A DNA stretch of 64,000 nt from JAYFQE01 sp034927345 (GTDB taxonomy: Bacteria; Bacillota; Clostridia; Saccharofermentanales; UBA5734), in NCBI GenBank assembly GCA_034927345.1, contig JAYFQE010000001.1, forward strand, positions 1-64,000. Direction: 5' to 3'. Below, piece by piece: positions 7,876 through 16,607 of the stretch. A model generated the notes under the pieces. That model was not told the DNA's origin and made no database searches. It saw only the letters and a program-made list of their open reading frames with translations. Made by a program: the position numbers and the translations under genes. Numbering within the stretch: position 1 is the stretch's first letter; each line of letters opens with the position of its first letter.

Positions 7876-8298
7876 ATGAATGACGCTTATTGTACAAAAT
7901 TTGACACACATCCCGAACGAATCCGCGGAGCTGCCTACGCTATGCCGGACGGCCAGGATTTGCAGGAAGCCGGAGAACTCTTTAAAGTATTGGGCGATCC
8001 GACCCGCATGCAGATGATCAGCGCTTTGCTTACTAATGAATTATGTGTCTGCGATCTCTCGGAATTGCTCGGGATGAGCCAGTCGGCCATATCTCATCAA
8101 CTGCGTATTCTGCGCCAGGCCCGTTTGGTCCGATATCGCCGCGAAGGGAAAAATGCTTTTTATCGTTTAGCCGACAGCCACATACAGCTTATAGTCCAGT
8201 TGGCTATTGAACACAGCAGGGAGATCTACAAAGACATTCCGGGAAAGGATCGGGATTTGCAAAATGACTCGTACGATGACGCGACAACGCTTTTATAA
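7876..8298 (+). CDS. ArsR/SmtB-family zinc/cadmium-sensing repressor
   Basis: This 140-residue winged-helix repressor should leave its operator when metal binds. The helix-turn-helix is at about residues 55-82 (VCDLSELLGMSQSAISHQL). Two metal sites are readable: ELCVCDL with Cys57 and Cys59 in the alpha-3 position (CadC type), and Asp100, His102, His113 and Glu116 with the exact spacing of the SmtB/CzrA alpha-5 zinc site. It may therefore sense both Cd/Pb and Zn. The start at 7876 follows AAAGGA; an upstream ATG at 7849 has no ribosome site. The 3' end overlaps the ATPase gene. Confidence 0.9.
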   Translation: MNDAYCTKFDTHPERIRGAAYAMPDGQDLQEAGELFKVLGDPTRMQMISALLTNELCVCDLSELLGMSQSAISHQLRILRQARLVRYRREGKNAFYRLADSHIQLIVQLAIEHSREIYKDIPGKDRDLQNDSYDDATTLL

Positions 8299-10474
8299 TA
8301 TCGAAAATCTTGGCTGCCCCAACTGCGCTGCCAAAATGGAGAAACAAATCAAGGGATTGAACGGCGTACAACAAGCCGATCTTGATTTTGCCACGGCTCG
8401 CCTGCGTCTGGAAATAGACCCTGAAGTGTCCGAGCCCGAACTGACGGAACAGATCCAGACGATCATCCATAGTCTGGAACAGGATGCCTGCCTGGTAACC
8501 GGCAAACTGGAAGACCCGCCGGCCGGCCGGACCGCCGGCCGGACAGCTCCGGCTGCGGCTGTGGGAGCGGCGCGGCAGCGCCCGGCCTGGCTGCAAAACA
8601 TGCCCTGGCGCAGGATCGGCCGGTTTGCCCTCGGCCTGCTGCCTCTGGCGGCCGCTTTGATTGTCAGTCATAGGGGACAATCGGGGTTGATCCTCTATCT
8701 GGCCGCTTATCTTATCTTAGGATATGATGTTCTTTGGAAAGCCGTCAGTCATATCAATAAGAAACAGTTTTTTGACGAGAATTTTCTGATGAGTCTGGCG
8801 ACGCTGGGCGCCTTTGCCGTTGGCCAATATCCGGAAGGCGTCGCGGTCATGCTCTTTTACCAGATCGGCGAGATATTTCAGAATATGGCTGTCAATCATT
8901 CGCGGCGTTCTATTCAGTCGTTGATGGCCATAAAGCCGGATTTGGCGATTTTATTGAGCGATGAAGGCCCGGAGCCGGTCGATCCGTCACAGGTAAAGCC
9001 GGGCGACCGTTTATTGATCCGGCCGGGCGACCGGGTTCCTGTCGATTGCCGTATTTTGGATGGCCAGTCCAGTTTGGATACGGCAGCTTTGACCGGTGAA
9101 AGCATGCCCCGGCCGGTTGAAACGGGGGATGATTTGCTGGCCGGCTGTGTCAATGGCAGCGGTCTGCTTACGGTCGAGGCTCTTCGTCCGGCAGCGGAGT
9201 CGGCGGTCAGCCGCGTTCTGGAACTGGTGGAAAAAGCGGCTGCCCGTAAAGCGCCGGCCGAACAGTTTATAACCCGTTTTTCAGCGGTATATACGCCGAT
9301 TATGGTTGGTCTGGCCGTTTTATTGGCGGTCATTCCGCCTCTGGTCCTGCGCCAGCCGTTCAGCAGCTGGATTTACCAGGCTTTGATTCTGCTTGTTATT
9401 TCATGTCCCTGCGCGTTGGTTCTATCGGTTCCTTTAGGGTATTTTGCCGGACTGGGCGCCGCTTCAAAGCAAGGAATCCTGATCAAGGGCGGCCAATATC
9501 TTGATCAGCTGGCTAACGTCCGCAGCATGGCTTGGGATAAAACCGGCACGCTGACCCAGGGCGCCTTTACTGTTTCGCAAATAGAATCCAGACTGCCGGG
9601 CCGGGAAAAGGAGCTTCTGGAGATTGCCGCTCTGGCCGAATCTTTTTCGACACATCCGATTGCCCGCTCCGTTCAACAGGCCTGGGAAAAAAACGACGGT
9701 TCTGCGCCTGAAAAAAACCGGATCAAAGATTACCGTGATCAGGCCGGAAGAGGCGTTTACGCGGTTATTGACGGCCGCGAGGTCCTGCTGGGCAACATGC
9801 GGCTGCTTAGTGAGGCCGGCGTCAGCCGGCCGGCCGGCGCTGAGGTCAATCAAGCCGGCACATGGCTTTATATGGCTATTGACGGTCAATATGCCGGCTC
9901 CTTATGCCTTGAAGATCAATTGAAGCCGGAAGCGGCCGCCGCTCTGAGCGAACTGAAATCACTCGGCGTTGAGAGGCACCTGCTGCTGAGCGGCGACCGG
10001 ACCGCCAATGTTGCGGGCGCAGCCGCCGCGGCTGGTATCGATGCTTACAAAGCCGAGTTGCTGCCGGAACAAAAAGTTGAGGCTATAGAAGCTTTGATGG
10101 AGAAATCCTCCGCGAAGCAGCGGGTCGCCTATGTTGGAGACGGCATCAACGATGCGCCTGTCCTGGCACGGGTCGATCTGGGCATCGCTTTGGGCGGCGG
10201 CAGCGACGCCGCGCTGGAACGGGCCGATGTCGTCATGATTTCGGCCGATCTGAAAAAAATACCGGCGGCAATCCGGCTGGCCCGGCGGACCAACCGGATT
10301 GTCCGGCAGAATATCGTTTTGGCTTTAGGCATAAAATCAGTGATTTTAATATTGGCTGTGTTCGGTCTGGGCGGCATTTGGCAAGCGGTTTTTGCCGATG
10401 TCGGCGTCGCCTTGCTGGCGGTCCTGAATTCTCTGCGCGTCCTGCGGCCGGGCATGCGCAACCGGTTGTCATGA
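8264..10474 (+). CDS. P1B-type Zn2+/Cd2+/Pb2+-exporting ATPase
   Basis: This membrane pump of about 736 residues exports divalent soft metals. In order it has one heavy-metal-associated domain with GCPNCAAK, an Ala/Gly/Arg-rich linker, the actuator motif TGES, the transmembrane metal motif SCPC (about residues 380-383), the phosphorylation site DKTGTLTQG (Asp about 425), the nucleotide-domain HP pair (THPIA) and GDGINDAP. The last helices carry GIKSV and ADVGVALLAVLNSLR. Their Lys and Asp are typical of the P1B-2 (ZntA/CadA) group. The start is uncertain: 8264 overlaps the sensor gene by 35 bases, and 8276 is an alternative. It is controlled by the operator at 7803-7834. Confidence 0.93.
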   Translation: MTRTMTRQRFYNIENLGCPNCAAKMEKQIKGLNGVQQADLDFATARLRLEIDPEVSEPELTEQIQTIIHSLEQDACLVTGKLEDPPAGRTAGRTAPAAAVGAARQRPAWLQNMPWRRIGRFALGLLPLAAALIVSHRGQSGLILYLAAYLILGYDVLWKAVSHINKKQFFDENFLMSLATLGAFAVGQYPEGVAVMLFYQIGEIFQNMAVNHSRRSIQSLMAIKPDLAILLSDEGPEPVDPSQVKPGDRLLIRPGDRVPVDCRILDGQSSLDTAALTGESMPRPVETGDDLLAGCVNGSGLLTVEALRPAAESAVSRVLELVEKAAARKAPAEQFITRFSAVYTPIMVGLAVLLAVIPPLVLRQPFSSWIYQALILLVISCPCALVLSVPLGYFAGLGAASKQGILIKGGQYLDQLANVRSMAWDKTGTLTQGAFTVSQIESRLPGREKELLEIAALAESFSTHPIARSVQQAWEKNDGSAPEKNRIKDYRDQAGRGVYAVIDGREVLLGNMRLLSEAGVSRPAGAEVNQAGTWLYMAIDGQYAGSLCLEDQLKPEAAAALSELKSLGVERHLLLSGDRTANVAGAAAAAGIDAYKAELLPEQKVEAIEALMEKSSAKQRVAYVGDGINDAPVLARVDLGIALGGGSDAALERADVVMISADLKKIPAAIRLARRTNRIVRQNIVLALGIKSVILILAVFGLGGIWQAVFADVGVALLAVLNSLRVLRPGMRNRLS

Positions 10475-10478
10475 AATA

Positions 10479-11384
10479 TCAGGTACGGCTGCCCCATTGT
10501 ACGGTCGGTTCTTTACCGCCCTTCGCCTGACGGATAAAACCGACGGCCGACATGCCGGCCTGGGCCCCTTCGCCGACCGCAACGGCAATCTGCAGCAGGC
10601 CGCCGGTACAGTCGCCGGCGGCGTAGAGGCCGGGCAGGTTGGTTTCCTGCTTGTTATTGACCAGGATGGCTTTGCCATCATTATCCAGTCCCAGTTTCAA
10701 GGCAAGATCCAGCGCCGACGCTGTGCCTTCGGCGACAAAAACCCCGTCGACATCGAGCGTTTTGCCATCCTGTAAAATAAGCCGGCGCACTTTGACGTCA
10801 TCGCCCTCAAGCCGGACAACCGGATCGGTGATGATTTGAATCGCTTCGTCCCGCTGAGCCGCCTCATAAGGCCGGCCGTTGGTCATCAGATAAATCGCGC
10901 CGGCGAACGGCTTGAGCTCGCCGGCTTCTTTATACGCATATTCCCCGTTGCCGATTACCGCGACCGTTTTCCCGCGATAGAAAAAACCGTCGCAGGTCGC
11001 GCAATAACTGACGCCGCGTCCCTCGTAATCACTAAGCCCAGGCAGATTCGCTTTACGCCGGGGCATCCCGGAGGCCAGGATCACGCTGAGCGCCTGATGA
11101 GAACCGCCGGTTGTATCGACTTCGAAAAATTCATTCCAGGTAATGCCCGTCACTTCGGCCGACAGGATGACAACACCCAGCCGCAAAGCCTGGTCGACGC
11201 CGTTCTGCAAGAGTTCCGCCCCGCTTAAGGGTTCGGGAAAACCAAAGTAGTTTTCGATTTTTTCAGCCTTTTCCAGCGAACCGCGGTCGCGGCCGACCAG
11301 GAGTACATCCAGGCCGGCGCGGACGGCGTATATGGCGGCGGACAGACCGGCGGGACCTTGCCCGACAATAATCAGATCATGCAC
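10479..11384 (-). CDS. Thioredoxin-reductase-like FAD/NAD(P) oxidoreductase
   Basis: This 301-residue flavoprotein has an N-terminal FAD Rossmann motif (VGQGPAGLSAA, 7-17), a redox disulfide CATC at 128-131 and a second dinucleotide motif. The second motif reads GNGEYA (145-150) where TrxB usually has GGGDSA, so cofactor use may differ. GDCTGG near the C-terminus binds FAD. The start is GTG, preceded by GAAGGTG. The gene begins ten bases after hcp ends, so the two are one operon. I infer it supplies electrons to Hcp or to a thioredoxin/glutaredoxin-like partner. It is a TrxB homologue, not proven thioredoxin reductase. Confidence 0.85.
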   Translation of the reverse strand: MHDLIIVGQGPAGLSAAIYAVRAGLDVLLVGRDRGSLEKAEKIENYFGFPEPLSGAELLQNGVDQALRLGVVILSAEVTGITWNEFFEVDTTGGSHQALSVILASGMPRRKANLPGLSDYEGRGVSYCATCDGFFYRGKTVAVIGNGEYAYKEAGELKPFAGAIYLMTNGRPYEAAQRDEAIQIITDPVVRLEGDDVKVRRLILQDGKTLDVDGVFVAEGTASALDLALKLGLDNDGKAILVNNKQETNLPGLYAAGDCTGGLLQIAVAVGEGAQAGMSAVGFIRQAKGGKEPTVQWGSRT

Positions 11385-11394
11385 GATGTCACCT

Positions 11395-12999
11395 TCATCC
11401 TAAAACTGTTTTTAAATCAGTGTCGGCCGTTGTGATAGGCCGGATGCCAAATTGCGATACCAGAACATTCAGGACATTGGGCGATACGAATGCCGGCAGA
11501 GTCGGGCCGAGGAAGATGTTCCTGACACCCAGGGCCAGCAATGTCAGCAGAACACAAACGGCTTTTTGCTCATACCAGGATAAAAACAGGGTCAAAGGCA
11601 GGCTGTTGATGTCTGTCTGGAATGCTTCGGCCAGAGCTGAAGCCACGCGAATCGCCGAATAGGCGTCATTGCATTGACCCATGTCCATTAATCGCGGCAG
11701 CGTTCCGATTTTTCCGATATCCAGGTCATTAAAACGGAATTTGCCGCAAGCCAGCGTCAAAACCAGCGTATCGGCCGGCGTATGGGAAACCAGTTCGGTA
11801 TAGTAGTTGCGGCCCGGCCGGGCGCCATCGCATCCGCCTACCAGAAAAATATGCCGCAAAGCGCCGGTTTTCACGGCATCGACGACTTGTCCGGCAGCCG
11901 CCAAAACACTCTCATGGCCGAAACCGGTCCATAATGTGCTGCCGCCGTTGATACCGGCCATCGTTACCGGTTCCGAATAGCCGCCTAAAGCAAGCGCCTT
12001 TTCGATAAGCGGTGAAAAGTCTTTGCCATCGGTTGTTTCAGGAATGTGAACCAAACCGGGATAGGATACGGCCGCGGTTGTATAGACCCGGTCGGCATAA
12101 TCGGCTTTGGGCGGCATCAGGCAATTGGTCGTGAAAAGAAAAACGCCGGGTACTCCGCGGAATTCTTTCTGCTGGTTTTGCCAGGCGGTGCCAAAATGAC
12201 CTTTCAGCTGCGGGTGCTTTTTCAATTCCGGATAACCGTGGGCCGGCAGCATTTCGCCGTGCGTATAAAGATTGATTCCTTTACCGTCGGTTTGTTCCAA
12301 CAGCTGCTGCAGATCATGCAGATCATGGCCGGAAACGACAATAAAGGGCCCCGGCTCGATCGTCATGGTGACCGGCGTCGGCGCCGGATTTCCGTAAGCG
12401 CCTGTGTTGGCTGTGTCCAGCAGCTCCATGCAGCGATAATTATCGAGGCCGAACTGGTGGATCAGCTTCAGCCAGCCGTCTGTCGTATGGCTGCTGCCGA
12501 CCGCCCGCATGCCGGAGAACAAGGCTTCGGTTACCAGTGGATCTTTACGGCCGAGGACAAAAGCGTGATAGGCATAGGCGGCCATGCCGCGCAGGCCGAG
12601 CAGAAGAAGCGTACGCAAGGCAACGGTGTCCGGATCGCCGGCAAACAACTGATCGCCGCGCTGGATCTCCGCCTGATCGCCGCAGAAACAACAGTTGCCG
12701 CAGCCGTTGTTGGTTGGGCAGGCAAGCTCGATAGTTTGGTTTATGAGCGCGATTTTCTGTTCAATCGAATGATCGTCGAAGTTAACATTGGTGATTGTGG
12801 TGAATAATCCTTCCATCATGAGTTCGGCCAGATAATCGGTAACGGGTTCATACTCTGTGGTGAAAGCGAGCCTGATCAAAGCGACTGTCAAATCATCCTG
12901 CAGTTTGGCCGTCGAGGGCTGCTTGCCGCAAACCCCCACTTTGGTGCAGCCTTTTCCACCTGCTGTTTGTTCACATTGAAAACAGAACATTTCCGACAT
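11395..12999 (-). CDS. hcp: Hybrid-cluster protein (hydroxylamine/NO reductase)
   Basis: Hcp reduces NO or hydroxylamine and protects anaerobes from nitrosative stress. The 534-residue protein starts MSEMFCFQCEQT. Its proximal cluster motif has Cys at residues 5, 8, 17 and 23 (C-x2-C-x8-C-x5-C), the spacing of the strict-anaerobe class. Downstream are NGCGNCCFCGDQ and, later, hybrid-cluster ligand regions including VGGCDGARPGRNYYTE and LACGKFRFN. The open frame extends 32 codons upstream, but AAAGGAGG seven bases before ATG 12999 and the family N-terminus fix the start. It is divergent from a Crp/Fnr regulator that probably controls it. Confidence 0.95.
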   Translation of the reverse strand: MSEMFCFQCEQTAGGKGCTKVGVCGKQPSTAKLQDDLTVALIRLAFTTEYEPVTDYLAELMMEGLFTTITNVNFDDHSIEQKIALINQTIELACPTNNGCGNCCFCGDQAEIQRGDQLFAGDPDTVALRTLLLLGLRGMAAYAYHAFVLGRKDPLVTEALFSGMRAVGSSHTTDGWLKLIHQFGLDNYRCMELLDTANTGAYGNPAPTPVTMTIEPGPFIVVSGHDLHDLQQLLEQTDGKGINLYTHGEMLPAHGYPELKKHPQLKGHFGTAWQNQQKEFRGVPGVFLFTTNCLMPPKADYADRVYTTAAVSYPGLVHIPETTDGKDFSPLIEKALALGGYSEPVTMAGINGGSTLWTGFGHESVLAAAGQVVDAVKTGALRHIFLVGGCDGARPGRNYYTELVSHTPADTLVLTLACGKFRFNDLDIGKIGTLPRLMDMGQCNDAYSAIRVASALAEAFQTDINSLPLTLFLSWYEQKAVCVLLTLLALGVRNIFLGPTLPAFVSPNVLNVLVSQFGIRPITTADTDLKTVLG

Positions 13000-13130
13000 T
13001 TTTTTGTCCTCCTTTATTGATGTTGACATTAAGGGGTGACAACCTGCGAAATTTCTGCCTGTCGTCCTGCAAAGCAGATCGGGCAGCCTGTGCAAAAGCG
13101 GCGCAACAGATCATTGCCATTCTGGTTATC

Positions 13131-13159
13131 ATTATACTATCGATCGGATGGAGACGAAA
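13131..13159 (-). promoter_or_regulatory. Putative activator-dependent promoter of hcp
   Basis: On the minus strand a perfect TATAAT (13131-13136) sits 17 bp from a very poor -35, TTTCGT (13154-13159). A strong -10 with a weak -35 is what an activator-dependent promoter looks like. It would give hcp a leader of about 125 bases. Confidence 0.45.
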
Positions 13160-13242
13160 GATGCCTGCCATTTGCCCCTGTCATCTCCTTGCCAATCCAG
13201 ACCGGATTATATCTGTAATTTCCGCCGCAGATTGTCATCAGC

Positions 13243-13270
13243 TTGTTTTATGTTCACAGTGTACTATAAT
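13243..13270 (+). promoter_or_regulatory. Promoter of the Crp/Fnr regulator
   Basis: TTGTTT (13243-13248) and TATAAT (13265-13270) are 16 bp apart, about 45 bp before the regulator start. The divergent 13000-13314 region carries both this and the hcp promoter and no gene. Confidence 0.6.
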
Positions 13271-13314
13271 GAATCCAATGATACTGTTGCCCTGGCTACG
13301 AAAGGAGTGCGCCA

Positions 13315-14025
13315 ATGTTTCGTGAATGGCTGCCGGTCCTGGTCCAGTGCCCGTTGTTCCGGGGTTTATCCCAGGAGAAGATTGAAGCATTGATGCCTTG
13401 CTTTACAGCGACTGTAAGATCCTGCGGCAAAGGGGACATTTTGAGGGCTGCCGGGCAGATGCAAACGGCAATCGGGCTGGTATTGGCCGGCGAAGTGCAT
13501 ATACAACAGGAGGATTTTTCCGGCAACCGCCTGATTATCGGCGTCTTCAGCCCGGGAGAATTGTTTGGCGAAGTTTCGGCATTCGCTGGGCTCGGTCGAT
13601 GGCCGAACACTGTTTTAGCCAGTAAAGACAGCCATATCCTCTTTATTCCGATAGAGAAAATCAGCCGTCCTTGCAGCCGGGTCTGCGACGCCCATCAGAC
13701 CCTGATCCGCAATATGCTGGAAATCGTCGCTGGCAAAGCAATATTCATGAACAACCGGATCAGCTACCTGAAAAGGAAAAGCATGCGGGAGAAATTGGCG
13801 GCTTATCTATACGATTTATATTGCCAGCAGGATAGCGAGCACCTGAATCTGCCCCTGAACCGGGAAAATCTGGCGGACTATCTGAATGTATCACGGTCGT
13901 CCATGTCGCGGGAAATGGGCCGGATGCGCAACGAGGGCCTGATCGACTTCCATCGTTCGTCGCTGGTCATTAAGAATATCCCCGCCATGTGCCGTCTCAA
14001 TATGGCTTCTCTTGGAGAACCATGA
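13315..14025 (+). CDS. Crp/Fnr-family transcriptional regulator, probably controlling hcp
   Basis: The 236-residue protein has a cyclic-nucleotide-binding-type beta-roll at about residues 13-120, a long dimer helix (about 125-165) and a C-terminal helix-turn-helix (about 180-216, NRENLADYLNVSRSSMSRE). The four-cysteine oxygen-sensing cluster pattern of FNR is not present. Divergence from hcp suggests an HcpR-like nitrosative-stress regulator. In that group NO sensing by haem is known, but nothing in the sequence proves it here. AAGGAG lies before the ATG. Confidence 0.85.
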   Translation: MFREWLPVLVQCPLFRGLSQEKIEALMPCFTATVRSCGKGDILRAAGQMQTAIGLVLAGEVHIQQEDFSGNRLIIGVFSPGELFGEVSAFAGLGRWPNTVLASKDSHILFIPIEKISRPCSRVCDAHQTLIRNMLEIVAGKAIFMNNRISYLKRKSMREKLAAYLYDLYCQQDSEHLNLPLNRENLADYLNVSRSSMSREMGRMRNEGLIDFHRSSLVIKNIPAMCRLNMASLGEP

Positions 14026-14107
14026 AGCAAATCGGCTGAAAATCTTGCCTTTTCACGCTTCATCACATAAGATGGGTAAAAAAGATAAAAACCATAAGGA
14101 GGGCGTT

Positions 14108-15397
14108 ATGCTGGATATAAATCAAATCCGCGAGAATCCGAATTTAGTACAGGACAAATTGGCGAAAAAGGGGTGTATCGTCGACTTTACCGAATTCCTG
14201 GCGCGCGATGAAAAGCGGCGCGGCCTGATTCACGCTACCGAACAGCTTAAAGCCGAAAAAAACAAGACGTCGGCATCCATTCCCAGACTGAAAAAGGAAG
14301 GGCAGGATATTGCGCCGGTTATGGAACGCATGAAGCAAATCGGCGATGAGATCCGCACCGGCGATGAACAGCTGGATGCCCTGATGCGCTTGCAGCAGGA
14401 GTTCCTTGACGCGCTGCCGAATCTGCCGGCCGACGATGTGGTCGCCGGCGGCAAAGAAAATAACCAAGTAGTCCGTATCGTCGGCCAAAAACCGGAATTC
14501 TCTTTTACACCCCGCCATCACGTCGACTTGGTCGAGAGCCTCGGATTGATCGACTATACCCGCGGCGCCAAATTAGGCGGCAGCGGCTTCTGGGTTTACC
14601 GGGGCCTGGGCGCCCGGATGGAATGGGCTCTGTTGAATTATTTTATGGAAGAGCACCTAAAAGACGGTTATGAAATGATTTTGCCGCCGCATATTTTAAC
14701 GTATCAGTGCGGATATACAGCCGGCCAGTTCCCCAAGTTCAAAGACGATGTTTTTCAGCTGCGGCGCGACGAAGGGGAAGACTTCAGCCATTTTATCCTG
14801 CCCACGGCGGAAACCGCCCTGGTCAATTTGTACCGTGATGAAATCCTGGACGAAGCCGCGCTGCCGTTAAAGCTGTTCGCCTATACGCCCTGCTACCGGA
14901 AAGAAGCCGGCAGCTATCGGGCCGAAGAACGCGGCATGATCCGCGGACATCAATTCAATAAAATCGAGATGTTCCAGTATACTTTACCCGAGCATTCGGA
15001 ATCGGCGCTGGAGGAACTGGTGGACAAGGCAGCGCGTCTGGTTGAGGGCCTTGGCCTGCATTTCAGAATCAGCAAGCTGGCTGCCGGCGATTGCAGCGCT
15101 TCCATGACCAAAACCTATGATATTGAAGTCTGGATTCCCAGCATGCAGGAATATAAAGAAGTCAGTTCGGCATCCAACGCCGGCGATTATCAGGCGCGCC
15201 GCGGCAACATGCGGTTCCGCCGCCAGTCGTCCGGCAAGCTTGAATTTCTGCATACCCTGAACGCTTCCGGTCTGGCGACCAGCCGGATCTTCCCGGCCAT
15301 CATCGAACAATACCAGCAGGCGGACGGCCGCGTCGCGGTGCCGGAGGTCTTGCGCAAATGGCTGGGCGGTATCAGCGAACTGAACCTTGCCGAATAA
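14108..15397 (+). CDS. serS: Serine--tRNA ligase
   Basis: This 429-residue class II synthetase charges tRNA-Ser and tRNA-Sec. It begins MLDINQIRENP, as the family does, followed by the N-terminal coiled-coil arm (about 30-105). Motif 2 is around residues 260-290 (CYRKEAGSYRAEERGMIRGH), and motif 3 near the C-terminus contains LNASGLATSR. An upstream in-frame extension of 32 codons overlaps the previous gene, but AAGGAGG directly before ATG 14108 fixes the start. No T-box leader is visible in the short upstream gap. Confidence 0.97.
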   Translation: MLDINQIRENPNLVQDKLAKKGCIVDFTEFLARDEKRRGLIHATEQLKAEKNKTSASIPRLKKEGQDIAPVMERMKQIGDEIRTGDEQLDALMRLQQEFLDALPNLPADDVVAGGKENNQVVRIVGQKPEFSFTPRHHVDLVESLGLIDYTRGAKLGGSGFWVYRGLGARMEWALLNYFMEEHLKDGYEMILPPHILTYQCGYTAGQFPKFKDDVFQLRRDEGEDFSHFILPTAETALVNLYRDEILDEAALPLKLFAYTPCYRKEAGSYRAEERGMIRGHQFNKIEMFQYTLPEHSESALEELVDKAARLVEGLGLHFRISKLAAGDCSASMTKTYDIEVWIPSMQEYKEVSSASNAGDYQARRGNMRFRRQSSGKLEFLHTLNASGLATSRIFPAIIEQYQQADGRVAVPEVLRKWLGGISELNLAE

Positions 15398-15414
15398 ATC
15401 GGCCGTCCCGTGCA

Positions 15415-15443
15415 ATTGTCCCCGTTCGGCTTTCATGTTAAAA
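15415..15443 (+). promoter_or_regulatory. Promoter before the Nudix-yigZ-yebC run
   Basis: TTGTCC (15415-15420) and TAAAAT (15438-15443) are spaced 17 bp apart and lie about 30 bp before the Nudix gene. The downstream genes to 21749 are closely packed and may depend on it. Confidence 0.55.
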
Positions 15444-15471
15444 TGAAGTATGCGAAAGGGGGTGTCGATTC

Positions 15472-15885
15472 ATGTTGGTGCGCAATTGTTCCGGAGGTCT
15501 TGTTTTTTCGGGCGATAAAGTTCTTTTGCTGATGAATGAGAAACACGAATGGGTTTTTCCCAAAGGTGTGATCCGAAGCGGCGACTTCCCGGATGAAGTT
15601 GCCGTGCGGCGTATTTATCTGGAAGCCGGCATTAAAGCGCGGATTATTTCATCCGCCGGACGGACCAATTATGAATTTTACTCTATTTCGCGGCAAAGGC
15701 CGGTTTGTAACAAAATCGTCTGGTATATTATGACATCCGAGCAGGACCAGGCTGTGGTCAACATGACGCAGGGGTTTCTCGACGGCGGTTTTTATACGAT
15801 CAGCGACGCCATGAATAAAGTAACCTATAGCCAGGATAAATCACTATTGATGATGGCTTATCAAAAATATAAGGAACTGGTCTGA
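15472..15885 (+). CDS. Nudix-fold protein with a degenerate Nudix box
   Basis: The 137-residue protein has the Nudix fold: an RNCSGGLVF first strand, HEWVFPKG, and the helix that normally carries GX5EX7REUXEEXGU. Here the box reads G-VIRSG-D and then RRIYLEAGI. The first Glu is Asp, the second catalytic Glu is Arg and one of the two metal-binding Glu residues is Leu. Metal-dependent hydrolysis should be weak or lost. I infer a nucleotide-sensing or regulatory role, but a variant enzyme is possible. AAAGGGGG precedes the ATG. It is the first gene of the co-directional run with yigZ and yebC. Confidence 0.75.
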   Translation: MLVRNCSGGLVFSGDKVLLLMNEKHEWVFPKGVIRSGDFPDEVAVRRIYLEAGIKARIISSAGRTNYEFYSISRQRPVCNKIVWYIMTSEQDQAVVNMTQGFLDGGFYTISDAMNKVTYSQDKSLLMMAYQKYKELV

Positions 15886-15894
15886 TCAAAGGAA

Positions 15895-16554
15895 ATGCGT
15901 GAACAATACCGCACAGTAGCCCAACAGGCCAGAATTGAACTGGACGAGCGGAAATCAAGGTTTATCGCTGTTTGCAGGCCGCTGGAAAATGAGCAGGCGG
16001 CTCAGGCTTTTGTTGATAGCCTGAAACAGGAATTCCCTGATGCTTCCCATCATGTCTATGCCTGGATTCTTGGCGGCGAGCGGATCCTGCAGCGCTATTC
16101 CGACGATGGCGAACCGCAGGGCACAGCCGGCCTGCCGGTTTTGGACGCCCTGCGCCGTCAGGGCATCGACCAGGCCGGCATTGTCGTCGTCCGGTATTTC
16201 GGCGGCACCCTTCTGGGGACCGGCGGTTTGAGCCGGGCCTACAGCCGCGCGGCGGCGCAGGCTGTCGAAGCGGCTTTGCCGGTTGTATATCGTCTTTGCC
16301 GGCAGTTCCGGGTGACGGCCGGTTATGCCGGACAGGAGCTCCTGTCGCGCGCCTGGCGGCAAAAATGCTATGAAACGAGTCATATTTCCTATGGCATTGA
16401 TGTTGAAACGCTTATCGCCGTTCCTCAGTCAGAATGCGCTGATTTTGACCGGCTATGCGCCGATCTGACCCAGGGCGCTGCGCTGATCGAGCCGCAAGGA
16501 CTGGTATACCGGCCGCTGCCGCCGCCGGATCCTCCGCCTGTTTCCAGCGTCTGA
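15895..16554 (+). CDS. yigZ: YigZ/IMPACT-family protein with a polyproline tail
   Basis: The 219-residue protein is a UPF0029/YigZ homologue. The N-terminal domain carries the signature YSDDGEPQGTAGLPVL (about 68-83) and VVRYFGGTLLGTGGL. A ferredoxin-like second domain follows. The eukaryotic homologue IMPACT modulates ribosome-linked kinase signalling; the bacterial role is unclear. The last residues form a proline-rich tail (PLPPPDPPPV, about 206-215) not typical of the family. AAAGGA is only two to three bases from the ATG, which is unusually tight. The gene ends 53 bases before yebC. Confidence 0.88.
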   Translation: MREQYRTVAQQARIELDERKSRFIAVCRPLENEQAAQAFVDSLKQEFPDASHHVYAWILGGERILQRYSDDGEPQGTAGLPVLDALRRQGIDQAGIVVVRYFGGTLLGTGGLSRAYSRAAAQAVEAALPVVYRLCRQFRVTAGYAGQELLSRAWRQKCYETSHISYGIDVETLIAVPQSECADFDRLCADLTQGAALIEPQGLVYRPLPPPDPPPVSSV

Positions 16555-16607
16555 ACAACGTTTGAACCGGTGATTCGGCAGTCGATATGATTTAGGAGGA
16601 GTAATAT

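Noticed and set aside
12046..12807. 253-codon open frame opposite hcp
   Set aside because: It lies fully within the well-conserved hcp coding sequence and resembles no family.
14026..14107. Possible T-box leader for serS
   Set aside because: The gap is too short and has no T-box core sequence or terminator.
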